Positions 1-8,550 of a DNA stretch of 59,854 bases are shown piece by piece. Under the pieces are notes generated by a model. That model did not search any database and was not told the origin of the DNA. It saw only the letters and a program-made list of their open reading frames with translations. Positions within the stretch are counted from its first letter, which is position 1. Each line of letters begins with the position of its first letter. Origin of the DNA: Hyphomicrobiales bacterium (GTDB lineage: Bacteria > Pseudomonadota > Alphaproteobacteria > Rhizobiales > Rhizobiaceae). The position numbers were made by a program, and so were the translations under genes. Location: contig QEVK01000023.1 of NCBI GenBank assembly GCA_003577315.1, positions 1-59,854 of the forward strand, read 5' to 3'.

Positions 1-97
1 TCTGGTCGGGCTACGCCCTCCCGGCGTTCCCCAAATGCGCCGCCAAGTGGACTACTTTTGCGCCGCCCAATGGCCGACTTTTACTCCGCCGTTGACA
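1..97. mobile_element. End of an IS21-family-like insertion sequence
   Basis: The element enters from beyond the window and ends at base 97. Read outward on the minus strand its tip begins TGTCAACGGCGGAGTAAAAG, the TG...CA type of end seen in IS21 relatives. It also carries two imperfect subterminal repeats of about 22-23 bp (45-67 and 69-90, each with GACTACTTTT or CCGACTTTT followed by a CCGCC tail), which matches the multiple terminal repeats of that family. The junction falls inside the acyl-CoA dehydrogenase reading frame. No transposase gene lies within the window, so the family call rests on end structure alone. Confidence 0.6.
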
Positions 98-1222
98 CAT
101 GATCTCGCTCGTTCCGCCGTAGATGCGCTGGATGCGCGCATCGGCCCACATCCGCGCGATCGGGTAGTCGAGCGTGTAGCCGTAGCCTCCGAAGAGCTGC
201 AGGCAGTTGTCGACGATGGCCATCTGGCGTTCCGAAACCCACAGCTTCGCCATCGCGGCTGTCACGGCATCGAGTTCGCCGTCGAGAAGCCTGGAGATGC
301 AGTTGTCGACGAAGACCCGCGCGACCTCGGCCTCGGCCTTTGCCGCGGCGAGGACGAACCGGGTGTTCTGGAAGTCGAAGACCGTCTTGCCGAACGCCTG
401 CCGGTTGCGCACGTAGTCGAGCGTCGAGCGTATGGATTCGTCGATGACAGCGAGGCCGATCACCGCGACGGTCAAACGCTCCTGCGGAAGCATCTCCATC
501 ATCTGCGGGAAGCCGCGCCCCTCTTCGCCGACGAGATTTGCGACCGGCACGCGGACATTGTCGAAGAACAGTTCGGCCGTGTCCTGTGCGTGCATGCCGA
601 TCTTCTTCAGCAGCCGGCCCCTGGAGAAACCCTCCACCTTGTCGGTCTCGACGGCGATGAGGGACAGGCCCTTGCTGCCGGCGGCCGCGTCGGTCTTGCA
701 GGCGACCAGGAGGAGGTTCGCGAGATGACCGTTCGAGATGAACGTTTTCTGGCCGGAGAGGACGTAGCTGTCCCCGTCCCGGACGGCCTGGGTCCTGATC
801 GCCTTCAGGTCGGACCCGGCGGACGGTTCCGACATGGCGATCGCGGCGACGAGTTCGCCGCTGCGCATGCCCGGCAGCCAGCGCGACTGCTGTTCGGCGG
901 TGCAGTACTGATAGATGTAGGGCGCTATCAGCGCGCTGTGCAGATGGATGTTGAAGTCCAGGCATCCGCATTTGGCGAGTTCCTGGATGATGATGGCTTC
1001 GTGCCTGTAGTCGCCGCCCGCGCCGCCCAGCTCCTCCGGGCAGCTTGCGAGCAGGAAACCCGCCTCACCCGCCTTTCGCCATACGTCCCTGCTGACCATC
1101 CCCTCATCTCGCCAGCTGTCGATGTTGGGGACGGCGTGACGATCGAGGAATGTACGGAAGCTGGCACGGAAGATGTCCAGCTCCTCGGTTGTGGCCGTCG
1201 ACGGCCGTGCAATAGCTGTCAT
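11..1222 (-). CDS. Acyl-CoA dehydrogenase, C-terminus replaced by IS-derived sequence
   Basis: FAD-dependent acyl-CoA dehydrogenase (403 codons) for the alpha,beta-desaturation step on an acyl-CoA. Family signatures are clear: the AMSEPSAGSDL substrate/FAD segment (about residues 130-140), FISNG, the LFGGYGYTLDYP motif near residue 345 and YGGTSEIM close to the end. The genuine protein stops at residue 375 (Met of SEIM); the last 28 residues (CQRRSKSRPL...) are encoded by the inserted element at 1-97. The usual last ten or so residues are lost and a foreign tail gained, so activity is uncertain. It lies 50 bp downstream of the SDR gene, and a possible operator (1232-1249) sits just before the start. 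The ribosome site is weak. Confidence 0.85.
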   Translation of the reverse strand: MTAIARPSTATTEELDIFRASFRTFLDRHAVPNIDSWRDEGMVSRDVWRKAGEAGFLLASCPEELGGAGGDYRHEAIIIQELAKCGCLDFNIHLHSALIAPYIYQYCTAEQQSRWLPGMRSGELVAAIAMSEPSAGSDLKAIRTQAVRDGDSYVLSGQKTFISNGHLANLLLVACKTDAAAGSKGLSLIAVETDKVEGFSRGRLLKKIGMHAQDTAELFFDNVRVPVANLVGEEGRGFPQMMEMLPQERLTVAVIGLAVIDESIRSTLDYVRNRQAFGKTVFDFQNTRFVLAAAKAEAEVARVFVDNCISRLLDGELDAVTAAMAKLWVSERQMAIVDNCLQLFGGYGYTLDYPIARMWADARIQRIYGGTSEIMCQRRSKSRPLGGAKVVHLAAHLGNAGRA

Positions 1223-1231
1223 TTTTTATCT

Positions 1232-1249
1232 ATCTACTATTCGTTAGAT
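1232..1249. promoter_or_regulatory. Possible TetR-type operator before the acyl-CoA dehydrogenase
   Basis: The half-sites ATCTA and TAGAT face each other across 8 bp, 10 bp upstream of the start codon at 1222. They resemble the AyCTA/TAGrT half-sites at 5773-5794 and 8556-8578, which suggests a shared regulator, but this copy is the weakest of the three. Confidence 0.3.
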
Positions 1250-1272
1250 CGTTCTGCAAAAAAATAATCCTG

Positions 1273-2193
1273 CTAGATCGCATCCCAGCTGAATACGTCG
1301 CCCGAACTCTCCAGCGGCACCAGGGAGCTTTTGAAAGCGGGCAGCATCACGTTGGCGAGATCGCCCAGCCCCCAGCCGTCGCTCTTGTGGATCTGGCGGA
1401 TGGGCCGCGGCTGGCTCATCAGGAAGATCTCGTTCTTGCGCACGCCGAATATCTGGCCGTTGATCTCCGAAGCAGCATCGCTGAGCAGGAAGGTGACGAC
1501 CGGCGCGATATGGGCCGGCGATACGGCCTGCATCTTGGCGAGGTCGAAGTTCCTCTGCATCGCCTCTTCGGGCATGGTTCCCACGAGCCGGCTCCAGGCG
1601 AACGGCGCTATGGCGTTCGAACGCACGCCGAACTTCTGCATGTCGATTGCTATCGACCGCGACAGGCCCGCAATGCCGAGCTTGGCAGCCGAGTAATTGG
1701 CCTGCGCGATGTTGCCGACCAGCGCGGAGGTCGACGTCATGTGCACCATGCTGCCGAAGCCCTGCTTGCGGAAGTGCGGCGCCGCCGCGCGCGCTACGTA
1801 GAAGCTGCCGCGCAGGTGCACGTCGACGACGAGGTTGAAGTCTTCCTCGGTCATGTGATGGAAAATCTTGTCGCGCAGGATGCCGGCATTGTTCACCAGC
1901 CCGTCGATCTTGCCGAAATTGTCCAGCGCGGTCACAACGATCCGCTCCGCGCCTTTCGGGTCCGCCACGCTGTCCGTATTCGCGACCGCGCGGCCGCCCG
2001 CGCTCTTGATCGCGTCGACGACCTCCTGAGCCGGGCCGCGGTCGGAACCTTCGCCGTCCACTGACCCGCCATAGTCGTTCACGACTACGGCTGCGCCCTG
2101 GCTGGCGGCCAGGATCGCGATCTCGCGACCGATTCCGCGGCCGGCGCCGGTCACGGCGACGACGCGCCCTTCAAGAGTGGGATTTGCGGACAT
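1273..2193 (-). CDS. SDR oxidoreductase, (3R)-hydroxyacyl-CoA dehydrogenase type
   Basis: Short-chain dehydrogenase of 306 residues. The NAD(P) loop TGAGRGIG is at about residues 16-23, NNAG near 101 and the catalytic YSAAK near 168, with a serine (STSA) before it. The insertion after the second strand (NDYGGSVDGEGSD) and the roughly 60-residue C-terminal extension are typical of the dehydrogenase domain of peroxisomal multifunctional enzyme 2 (HSD17B4-like), which oxidises (3R)-hydroxyacyl-CoAs, including methyl-branched and steroid side-chain intermediates. The start at 2193 is supported by AGGAGAG. It lies between livM (33 bp upstream) and the acyl-CoA dehydrogenase, all on one strand, so a beta-oxidation-like role is inferred. 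The exact substrate is unknown. Confidence 0.8.
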   Translation of the reverse strand: MSANPTLEGRVVAVTGAGRGIGREIAILAASQGAAVVVNDYGGSVDGEGSDRGPAQEVVDAIKSAGGRAVANTDSVADPKGAERIVVTALDNFGKIDGLVNNAGILRDKIFHHMTEEDFNLVVDVHLRGSFYVARAAAPHFRKQGFGSMVHMTSTSALVGNIAQANYSAAKLGIAGLSRSIAIDMQKFGVRSNAIAPFAWSRLVGTMPEEAMQRNFDLAKMQAVSPAHIAPVVTFLLSDAASEINGQIFGVRKNEIFLMSQPRPIRQIHKSDGWGLGDLANVMLPAFKSSLVPLESSGDVFSWDAI

Positions 2194-2226
2194 GATTGCT
2201 CTCCTGGTATTGTATGTCTTCGTGGT

Positions 2227-3240
2227 TCACTTCACGCCGGACGGAGCGTAGACTCCTGTCGGCTCCGCGGCCGCATTCCTGCGGCGCCCGATGAAGCGGT
2301 CGAACAGCGACGCGATCCCGTCCGGAATGAAGGTCACGACCAGGATCAATGCGGCTCCGTAGACGGCCCATGGAGCCGCCTCCGATATCTGGTTGGCGAT
2401 ATTGGGCACGTAGAGCATGAAGAGCGCCCCGAAGATCACGCCCCACACGGACTTTACGCCGCCCACCACCGCGCCCACCAGCAGGGTGACCGACAGGAAC
2501 ATCGAGAAGCTGTCGGGAGCGACGTAGCGGACCGCAAGCGCGCTGATCGCACCGGCCACGCCGGTCAGCATCGAGCTGAAGGCGAAAGCGAGCATCTTGT
2601 AGTGTTGCAGGGAGACGCCCATCGCGACCGATGCGGTCGGATTGTCGCTGATCGCGATGAACGCGCGCCCCACACGTCCGCGCAGGAGGCCGGCCGTAAC
2701 CGCGAAGGCGATCACGGTCGTCACGAGGCTTACGAGGAACAGCCAGTGATCCTGCGTCACGCCGAGGAACTCGGGGGGCTGCGGCAGCGATACGGTAAGG
2801 CCGAGAACGCCGCCGGTCACGGCCTCCAGCCCGGGATGCTTGAGCAGTTGCGGGAAGGCGACTGCGAGGCCGAACGTCGTGAGCGCCAGATAGATCCCCT
2901 TCAGGCGTATGGCCGGGAGGCTGACGAGCGCGCCGACCACGAAGGACGCCGCGGCCGCCACGGGCAGCACCAGCAGATAGTGCAGCGACGCCTTGCCTAT
3001 CAGGACGGCCGCGACATAGGCGCCGAACCCGAAGAACGCCCCCTGGCCGAGCGAGAACTGCCCGCAATAGCCCGTAAGCACGACGATCCCGAGCAGGGCT
3101 ATCGCATAGCTCATCAGCATCGTCAGCTGGAAGATGTTGTAGCCGTTCATGAAATATGGGCCGCAGGCGAAGAGCAGCAGGGCGGCTGCGCCACCGACGA
3201 TCAGGATCGGCTTGCGGGAAGAGGTCGTTCTACGGAGCAT
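2227..3240 (-). CDS. livM: Branched-chain amino acid-type ABC permease LivM
   Basis: Inner-membrane permease subunit of a HAAT/Liv ABC importer, 337 residues with about ten hydrophobic segments. The GYCGQFSLGQGAFFGFGAY segment (residues 57-75) and SLPAIRLKGIYLALTTFG (108-125) are LivM hallmarks. The start at 3240 has AGGAGG seven bases upstream. It follows livH by 9 bp in the order livG-F-H-M. No binding protein gene accompanies this set, so the solute must be delivered by a protein encoded elsewhere, possibly livK at 8756-9922. Neighbouring CoA-metabolism genes suggest a carboxylic acid rather than an amino acid. Confidence 0.88.
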   Translation of the reverse strand: MLRRTTSSRKPILIVGGAAALLLFACGPYFMNGYNIFQLTMLMSYAIALLGIVVLTGYCGQFSLGQGAFFGFGAYVAAVLIGKASLHYLLVLPVAAAASFVVGALVSLPAIRLKGIYLALTTFGLAVAFPQLLKHPGLEAVTGGVLGLTVSLPQPPEFLGVTQDHWLFLVSLVTTVIAFAVTAGLLRGRVGRAFIAISDNPTASVAMGVSLQHYKMLAFAFSSMLTGVAGAISALAVRYVAPDSFSMFLSVTLLVGAVVGGVKSVWGVIFGALFMLYVPNIANQISEAAPWAVYGAALILVVTFIPDGIASLFDRFIGRRRNAAAEPTGVYAPSGVK

Positions 3241-3249
3241 TCTGGCCTC

Positions 3250-4116
3250 CTAGACGCGCGACACTGCGGCCTTGCCGAACAGGCCGGACGGCCGGAGGAT
3301 CAGCAGGATTACGATCAGGCAGAGCGCCGATGTGAGCTTGAGTTCCGACCCGGTCACATACACGCCGAGCAGGTTCTCGAAGATGCCGACCGCGAAGCTT
3401 CCGATGACAGCTCCGGTCGGGTTGTTGATGCCGCCGAGCAGCGCGCCCGCGAACGCATACAGAAGAATGCTGCCCATCATGTTGGGCTCAAGGAACGCTA
3501 TCGGCGCCACCATCATGCCGGCGATCGCGCCGATCGCTGCGGAAATGCCCCAGCCGATTGTCAGCATCAGCCCGACACGTATGCCTACGAAGCCGCTGGA
3601 AACCGGGTTCTGAGCCGCCGCGCGCATCGCGAGGCCGAACGGCGTGCGCTTCAGGAATGTGAGCAGCGCCACCAGCACGATCATGGTCACGAGTATGGTG
3701 CCGGTTTCATGGGCGGACAGATAACGGCTGCCGAGCCAGCCGGGGAACGGGCTGGGGAACTCGCGGATATCGCCGCCACCCACCCAGTGGCTTGCGCTGT
3801 TGGCGATCATCAGCAGGCCGACCGTCACGGCGATGAACGCGAAGGGAGACGCCGTGCCGACCGGCTTGACCACCAGGCGCTCGACCAGCGCGCCCATGAT
3901 GAACGAGCCGAAGACCGTAAGGGCGAACACGACCCAGTAAGGCATGCCCGCGTCGAACAGGAACCACGCCCCGAAGGTGGAAAGCGTGGCCATCTCGCCC
4001 TGCGCGAAATTGATGTGCTGCGTGGCCTGATAGATCATCACGAGCGCAAGCGCGAGGCTGGCATAGATGCCCCCGTTCGCGACGCCCGCCAGCACCTGGT
4101 TCAGAAACTCACCCAT
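3250..4116 (-). CDS. livH: Branched-chain amino acid-type ABC permease LivH
   Basis: Second membrane permease of the first Liv system, 288 residues. It begins MGEFLNQVLAGVANGGIYAS, with the LivH motif NFAQGEMATL at about residues 36-45 and GGINNPTGAVIGSF near 230, where LivH proteins contact the ATPase. I chose the ATG at 4116; a TTG two codons upstream is possible. LivF ends 2 bp before it, so the two are probably translationally coupled. It forms the transmembrane channel together with LivM. Confidence 0.88.
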   Translation of the reverse strand: MGEFLNQVLAGVANGGIYASLALALVMIYQATQHINFAQGEMATLSTFGAWFLFDAGMPYWVVFALTVFGSFIMGALVERLVVKPVGTASPFAFIAVTVGLLMIANSASHWVGGGDIREFPSPFPGWLGSRYLSAHETGTILVTMIVLVALLTFLKRTPFGLAMRAAAQNPVSSGFVGIRVGLMLTIGWGISAAIGAIAGMMVAPIAFLEPNMMGSILLYAFAGALLGGINNPTGAVIGSFAVGIFENLLGVYVTGSELKLTSALCLIVILLILRPSGLFGKAAVSRV

Positions 4117-4118
4117 GT

Positions 4119-4820
4119 TCAATACCCCAGGTATGACTTGCGGATTGCGTCATCGCTGGCCAGATCCCTGCTGTCTCCGCTGAGAACGACCTTTCCGGAC
4201 TCCAGCACATAGGCCTTGTCGGAAAGCATCAGGGCCATTCTGGCGTTCTGCTCCACGAGCAGGACGCTCAGCCCGTCCTCCTCCTTGACCTTCCTGAGCA
4301 GTTCGAAAATCTCGGCAACGACCTTCGGCGCGAGACCGAATGAAGGCTCGTCGAGAAGCAGTATCTGCGGGCGCAGCATCAGCGCGCGACTCAGGGCGAG
4401 CATCTGCTGCTCGCCGCCCGACAGGTTTCCCGCCTGCTGGTGTATGCGACTCTTCAACCGCGGAAAGAGCTCGAGGAAACGCTCGATGTCGCCTTCGACC
4501 TCGCCGTCGCGTCGCGTGTGCGCGCCGAGCAGCAGGTTCTCGCGCACGGTGAGATCGATGAACGTTCCCCGGTTGTCAGGAACATGGGCCACCCCGAGCC
4601 GCGCGATGCGGTCCGACGTCTGCCCGACTATGTTCTTGCCGGCGATAGCGATCTCGCCGGTCGCCGGCAGCAGGCCGCAGATGGTCCGGATCGTCGTCGT
4701 CTTGCCGGCTCCGTTGGCGCCCAGCACCGCTGTGACGCCCCCACGCTGCACGGAAAGGCTGACTTCATGAAGGACCGGGGTTTTCCCGTAGCCGGCGGAT
4801 ACGCCGGTCAGCCGCAGCAT
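4119..4820 (-). CDS. livF: Liv-type ABC transporter ATPase LivF
   Basis: Cytoplasmic ATPase of 233 residues. Walker A is GANGAGKTT (about residues 33-41), the signature LSGGEQQM is near 134, Walker B LLLDEPSFGLAP near 155, and VEQNA with the switch region follows. GEIAIAGKNI and the short C-terminus ending in SYLGY are LivF-like. It lies 6 bp after livG and 2 bp before livH. With LivG it forms the ATPase heterodimer of the importer. Confidence 0.88.
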   Translation of the reverse strand: MLRLTGVSAGYGKTPVLHEVSLSVQRGGVTAVLGANGAGKTTTIRTICGLLPATGEIAIAGKNIVGQTSDRIARLGVAHVPDNRGTFIDLTVRENLLLGAHTRRDGEVEGDIERFLELFPRLKSRIHQQAGNLSGGEQQMLALSRALMLRPQILLLDEPSFGLAPKVVAEIFELLRKVKEEDGLSVLLVEQNARMALMLSDKAYVLESGKVVLSGDSRDLASDDAIRKSYLGY

Positions 4821-4826
4821 GTCGGG

Positions 4827-5606
4827 TCATTGTGGCGCACCAAGATATGCTTCGAGAACCGCCTCGTTCGTCTGAAGGGAGGCCGGATCGCCGTCGGCGA
4901 TCTTCTCGCCGAAGTTGAAGACCACCACGTGCTCGCAGAGCTTCATGATGAAGCCCATGTTGTGCTCAACCATCAGGACGGTGAGGTCGAAACGCTGGCG
5001 AACGTCCCTGACGAGCTGGCCGAGGGCCTCAACCTCGTCATGGATAAGCCCGGCCGCCGGCTCGTCGAGCAGCAGCAGCTTCGGCCTGGCCGCGAGAGCC
5101 CGGGCAAGCTCCACCCGCTTCTGGAAGCCGAACGGCAAGTCGGAGACTTTCTGGTCGGCATTGTCCTGCAGGCCGACGATACCGGCGAGCTCCCACGCCT
5201 CTTCCCTGAACCGCTCCTCCTCCCTGCGGGAGGACGGCAACCGGAGCGAGTCGGCCATCCAGCTGCTGCGGGCGCGGTGATGTCCGCCGAGCATGACATT
5301 CTCCAGCACCGTCAGCGAACCGAACAGGGCCAGGTTCTGGAACGTGCGGCCGATACCCAGGCCGGCGATCTTCGAGGGATCGACCTCGTGCAGAGAAACG
5401 CCGTCGAAGCGAATTGAATCGGCGGGAATCGGGTTCAGCCGGCTGAGACAGTTGAAGAAGGTTGTCTTGCCCGCCCCGTTTGGGCCGATCACGCCGCAAA
5501 TCTCGCCTCTCGGGACATCGAAGGATACCGATTTCAGCGCCACGATGCCGCCGAACCTCACGCCGAGATCGCGAACCGTCAGCATCGGGGTTCCCGCCGC
5601 GCTCAT
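4827..5606 (-). CDS. livG: Liv-type ABC transporter ATPase LivG
   Basis: ATPase of 259 residues. Walker A is GPNGAGKTT, FNCLSRLNP follows, the IGRTFQNLALF Q-loop region comes next, then Walker B LLLLDEPAAGL and LMVEHNMGFIMKLCEHVVVFNFGEKI. The long loop between Q-loop and signature (RSSWMADSLRLPSSRREEERF) is usual for LivG. The signature is degenerate, LPFGFQKRVE, which is also normal for LivG. I chose the ATG at 5606 over an in-frame GTG two codons upstream; no ribosome site separates them clearly. It is the first gene of the livGFHM-SDR-acyl-CoA dehydrogenase run, read away from the TetR gene. Confidence 0.87.
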   Translation of the reverse strand: MSAAGTPMLTVRDLGVRFGGIVALKSVSFDVPRGEICGVIGPNGAGKTTFFNCLSRLNPIPADSIRFDGVSLHEVDPSKIAGLGIGRTFQNLALFGSLTVLENVMLGGHHRARSSWMADSLRLPSSRREEERFREEAWELAGIVGLQDNADQKVSDLPFGFQKRVELARALAARPKLLLLDEPAAGLIHDEVEALGQLVRDVRQRFDLTVLMVEHNMGFIMKLCEHVVVFNFGEKIADGDPASLQTNEAVLEAYLGAPQ

Positions 5607-5763
5607 GATCACCGCCCCGAAAGGGCCGGCTTGCGCCGACGCCGTTGAATGCGCGGCGCTTCACGATGCCTGGCGGCCAGGCCAAGACTGATAGGTAAGG
5701 CGCTCAACTATCCCCTCCCGAATTCGATCGCGACAGCAGCGGATGTATCAGCGTTCCATCTTC

Positions 5764-5794
5764 TTGACAATAACCTATTTAACAGTAATTAGGT
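5764..5794 (+). promoter_or_regulatory. Promoter and TetR operator between livG and the TetR gene
   Basis: TTGACA at 5764-5769 is followed by an AATTAG/TAATTA -10-like box at about 5786-5792. Overlapping this, 5773-5794 is an inverted repeat with arms ACCTATTT and AATTAGGT across 6 bp (7 of 8 positions paired). The site lies in a 305-bp AT-rich gap between divergent livG and TetR and could repress both directions. The same half-sites recur at 8556-8578 before the EthD gene. Confidence 0.55.
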
Positions 5795-5911
5795 AAATCG
5801 GAACGGTCCTGGATCGCCGGCTTGCCCGGCACGGGGACATGCTGGATATTGCAACCGAGGCGCGTGTTGGCGGCTCCGCCGAATAGAGCCGGGTGACGAG
5901 GGCAGCAATCG

Positions 5912-6526
5912 ATGAAAAGCAAGAGGCGCCGCGGCGCGGGCGCCGCCAACAAGCTTCAGTACGACGAGCGCGAACAGCAGATCCTGAGCATCGCGACGGC
6001 GCTGTTTGAAGCCCGCGGATACGAGCGGGCCTCGTTGAAGAACATCGCGGACGAAGCCGGCATCGAGACAGCCTCCCTGTATTACTATTTCGCTTCGAAG
6101 GAGGAACTCTATGTCAGCGTCATGGACCGGAGCCTGCGCATCCTCGGCGACAATGTGAGGAGAGCGACGGAAGCGGTGAGCGACCCTTGGGACAAACTCG
6201 AGTGTGCGGCCATCGCACATTGCGAGAGCATGCTTGCGCGGAAGATCGTCCAGGTCGTCTTTCACCCCCGCTTTCCCTTGGAGATCAGCGAAGGAAGCCT
6301 GAAAGAGCTCAAACGCCAGCGGCGCGACTACGAGCGGATCATCCGCGATATCGTGGACATGATCGAGCTCAAGGAGAACGTCGATCGAACGCTCTTTCTC
6401 AATTTCTTCCTGTCTTCGATGAATTATTCCGGCCTCTGGTACAAGCCGGAAGGACGGTTGACGCCGGCGCAGATCGCATCGGGCGCGATAGCGATCCTGA
6501 AGGGGTGCGCGGCGGACGCCAGCTGA
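5912..6526 (+). CDS. TetR/AcrR-family transcriptional regulator
   Basis: 204-residue repressor. The N-terminal helix-turn-helix covers about residues 22-66 (ATALFEARGYERASLKNIADEAGIETASLYYYF is the readable core, here spanning about 28-60), ending in the usual YYYFASKEEL. The remainder is the ligand-binding domain, and SSMNYSGLWYKPEGRLTP resembles fatty-acid/acyl-CoA-responsive TetR proteins. It is divergent from livG and upstream of the racemase/CoA-transferase gene (71 bp gap). The palindrome at 5773-5794 is its likely operator, and a related site precedes the EthD gene. An acyl-CoA ligand is plausible but not shown. Confidence 0.85.
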   Translation: MKSKRRRGAGAANKLQYDEREQQILSIATALFEARGYERASLKNIADEAGIETASLYYYFASKEELYVSVMDRSLRILGDNVRRATEAVSDPWDKLECAAIAHCESMLARKIVQVVFHPRFPLEISEGSLKELKRQRRDYERIIRDIVDMIELKENVDRTLFLNFFLSSMNYSGLWYKPEGRLTPAQIASGAIAILKGCAADAS

Positions 6527-6596
6527 GCCGAACAAGCGCCCGGCTATGCAGGGCTGCACTTTCTCCTGCGCGATCACAGATTGAAGGAACGTTGCG

Positions 6597-7706
6597 ATGC
6601 GGCCACTGGAAGGTGTTCGGGTGCTTGAGGCCGGCGGCATCGGGCCGGCCCCCTATGCGGGCATGATACTGGCGGACATGGGCGCGGACGTCGTCGCGGT
6701 GCGGCGCGGCGCCGGCGCGGACGACGTGTGGGACATTCCTCCCCGTTTCGACCTCCTCAACCGCGGCAAGCGCAAGGTCGAGGCCAACCTCGCAGTCCCG
6801 GAGCAGCGCCAGGCCGTACTCGATCTCGTCCGGTCGTCGGACATCCTGATCGAGGGCTTCCGGCCGGGCGCGATGGAAAGGCTGGGGCTGGGCCCGGATG
6901 TCTGCCTGGCCGCCAACCCGCGGCTCGTCTATGCCCGCATCACCGGCTGGGGCCAGTCGGGCCCATTGAGCCAGGCAGCGGGTCACGACCTCAACTACAT
7001 CGCCCTTTCGGGCGCGCTCGGCTCGATGGGAGCCGAAGGTCAGGTTCCCCCGGTCCCGCTCAATCTGGTCGGTGACTTCGCCGGCGGCACGCTTTTCGCG
7101 GTGAGCGGGATCCTGGCTGCGCTCTACGACGCGACCCGCACCGGCGAGGGGCAGGTCCTGGATTGCGCCATGGTCGACGGAGCGGCCCATCTGATGGCTG
7201 TCTTCCACGGCCAGGTGCAGGCGGGAATGTGGCGGGAGGAACGCGGGACCAACATCATCGACGGTGGCGCGCCGTTCTACGACGTCTACGCGACCAGCGA
7301 CGGCAAATACGTCTCGCTGGCCGCCGCCGAGCCGCGATTCTATGAGGCGTTCCTCCGCAAGACCGGCCTTTCGCAGGAAAACCTCCCTCCCCAGTATGAC
7401 CGCTCGGGATGGGAACGCCTTCGCGAGCGTTTTACGCGGCTGTTCGGCTCGCGCACGCGCGATGAATGGTGCGACCTCCTCGAAGGCAGCGATGTCTGCT
7501 TCGCGCCCGTTCTCAGCATGTCCGAGAGCTTCGGGCACCCGCATCTGGAGGCCCGCGGGACGTTCGCCGAAGTGGACGGCGTGACGCAGCCCGTCGCAGC
7601 GCCCCGCTTCAGCCGGTCGCAGGCCGCCGCGCCGAACCCGCTGCCGACCGCAAGCCTGCCCATTGCCGATGTGCTTGACGGCTGGGCGTCCGCCCGCCGG
7701 AACTGA
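6597..7706 (+). CDS. CaiB/BaiF CoA-transferase family protein, alpha-methylacyl-CoA racemase-like
   Basis: 369-residue family III CoA-transferase fold. MRPLEGVRVLEAGGIGPAPYAGMILADMGADV is the canonical N-terminal start (here residues 1-32), and KRKVEANL follows. The AGHDLNYIALSG segment (about 127-138) carries the histidine of alpha-methylacyl-CoA racemases, and GDFAGGT (159-165) carries the paired aspartate. This favours epimerisation at C2 of 2-methyl-branched acyl-CoAs over CoA transfer. The start at 6597 has GAAGGAA upstream. Together with the HSD17B4-like SDR and the acyl-CoA dehydrogenase it points to oxidation of methyl-branched acids. It converges with the EthD gene with only 9 bp between stops. 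Confidence 0.83.
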   Translation: MRPLEGVRVLEAGGIGPAPYAGMILADMGADVVAVRRGAGADDVWDIPPRFDLLNRGKRKVEANLAVPEQRQAVLDLVRSSDILIEGFRPGAMERLGLGPDVCLAANPRLVYARITGWGQSGPLSQAAGHDLNYIALSGALGSMGAEGQVPPVPLNLVGDFAGGTLFAVSGILAALYDATRTGEGQVLDCAMVDGAAHLMAVFHGQVQAGMWREERGTNIIDGGAPFYDVYATSDGKYVSLAAAEPRFYEAFLRKTGLSQENLPPQYDRSGWERLRERFTRLFGSRTRDEWCDLLEGSDVCFAPVLSMSESFGHPHLEARGTFAEVDGVTQPVAAPRFSRSQAAAPNPLPTASLPIADVLDGWASARRN

Positions 7707-7715
7707 CCGATACGA

Positions 7716-8486
7716 TCAGGCGGCGGCGCGCATCCGCGCCTCGCCGCCGATCATGATCCTTTCCTGTGCGATCCAGGCAGCGACTTCGTTGCCGCGCTGA
7801 TATGCGCGCACGGACTTCACAATCGCCTGCAGGACGCCGGCCGGCTCGTGAACGGCCCGCGCCAGCGAGGCATAATCCCGGAACCACAATTCGAGGAAAT
7901 AGTCGAAAGCATCCCGGTCGTTGCCGCGCGGCGCGCGCAGCTTTTCGTTGGCGGGGGTGTCCAGGCCGAAATTATGCACGGCCCGCGCGATGTGCCGGTC
8001 CTCGTCCTGCACGCCCGCGAGGATGTCGCCCACATCGTGGCCGAGGCCCTCAGCCCGACCGGGATCGCTCATCTTGAGGCCGAGGATGAGCTTCTGCGCG
8101 CCCGAGCCGGCAATGCCGTCAATGCAGTGCTCCTCCCTGTAGAACCGGATCTCGGATTGCCGCAGGTCGAGGAAATTGAGCTCGTCATTGACCAGATCGC
8201 CGGTCGCCCGTGTGCCGTCGGCGCTCGATCGCGTCCTCAGGATCGCGTCCTCGCTCTCGAACCATATCTGGCAGACGCCCTCGAAAGGAGGCACGCCCGC
8301 GCCGACGCGATGGGCAAGGGCATCGGAAAGCGGCGTCGTGATCATGTGGTTCTGCACATAGCGAAGCATCCCGAGTCGGTCCGTCCTCCCGCTCATCGCG
8401 TATGGGCCGTGGTTCTCGCGCCAGTAGTTGCTGAACTGATCCAGGGATCGGTCCTGGCGCTTGCGCATGAAGAAACTCACCTTCAT
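7716..8486 (-). CDS. EthD-domain protein (two ferredoxin-like repeats)
   Basis: 256 residues without signal peptide. Two EthD-like halves can be seen. The first begins MKVSFFMRKRQDRSLDQFSN with WRENHGPYA (about residues 23-31). The second (from about residue 130) has KLILGLKMSDPG and ends FLELWFRDYASLARAV. EthD domains are dimeric alpha/beta barrels that accompany degradative oxidoreductases; their catalytic role is often unclear. I chose the internal ATG at 8486 because GAGGAGGAGAG lies directly upstream. A promoter and operator (8551-8578) suggest control by the TetR at 5912. Confidence 0.72.
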   Translation of the reverse strand: MKVSFFMRKRQDRSLDQFSNYWRENHGPYAMSGRTDRLGMLRYVQNHMITTPLSDALAHRVGAGVPPFEGVCQIWFESEDAILRTRSSADGTRATGDLVNDELNFLDLRQSEIRFYREEHCIDGIAGSGAQKLILGLKMSDPGRAEGLGHDVGDILAGVQDEDRHIARAVHNFGLDTPANEKLRAPRGNDRDAFDYFLELWFRDYASLARAVHEPAGVLQAIVKSVRAYQRGNEVAAWIAQERIMIGGEARMRAAA

Positions 8487-8550
8487 CGATCTCTCCTCCT
8501 CGACGAACCCCGCGATATGCCGAAAACATCCCTGCAAATCGGTCGGACGA

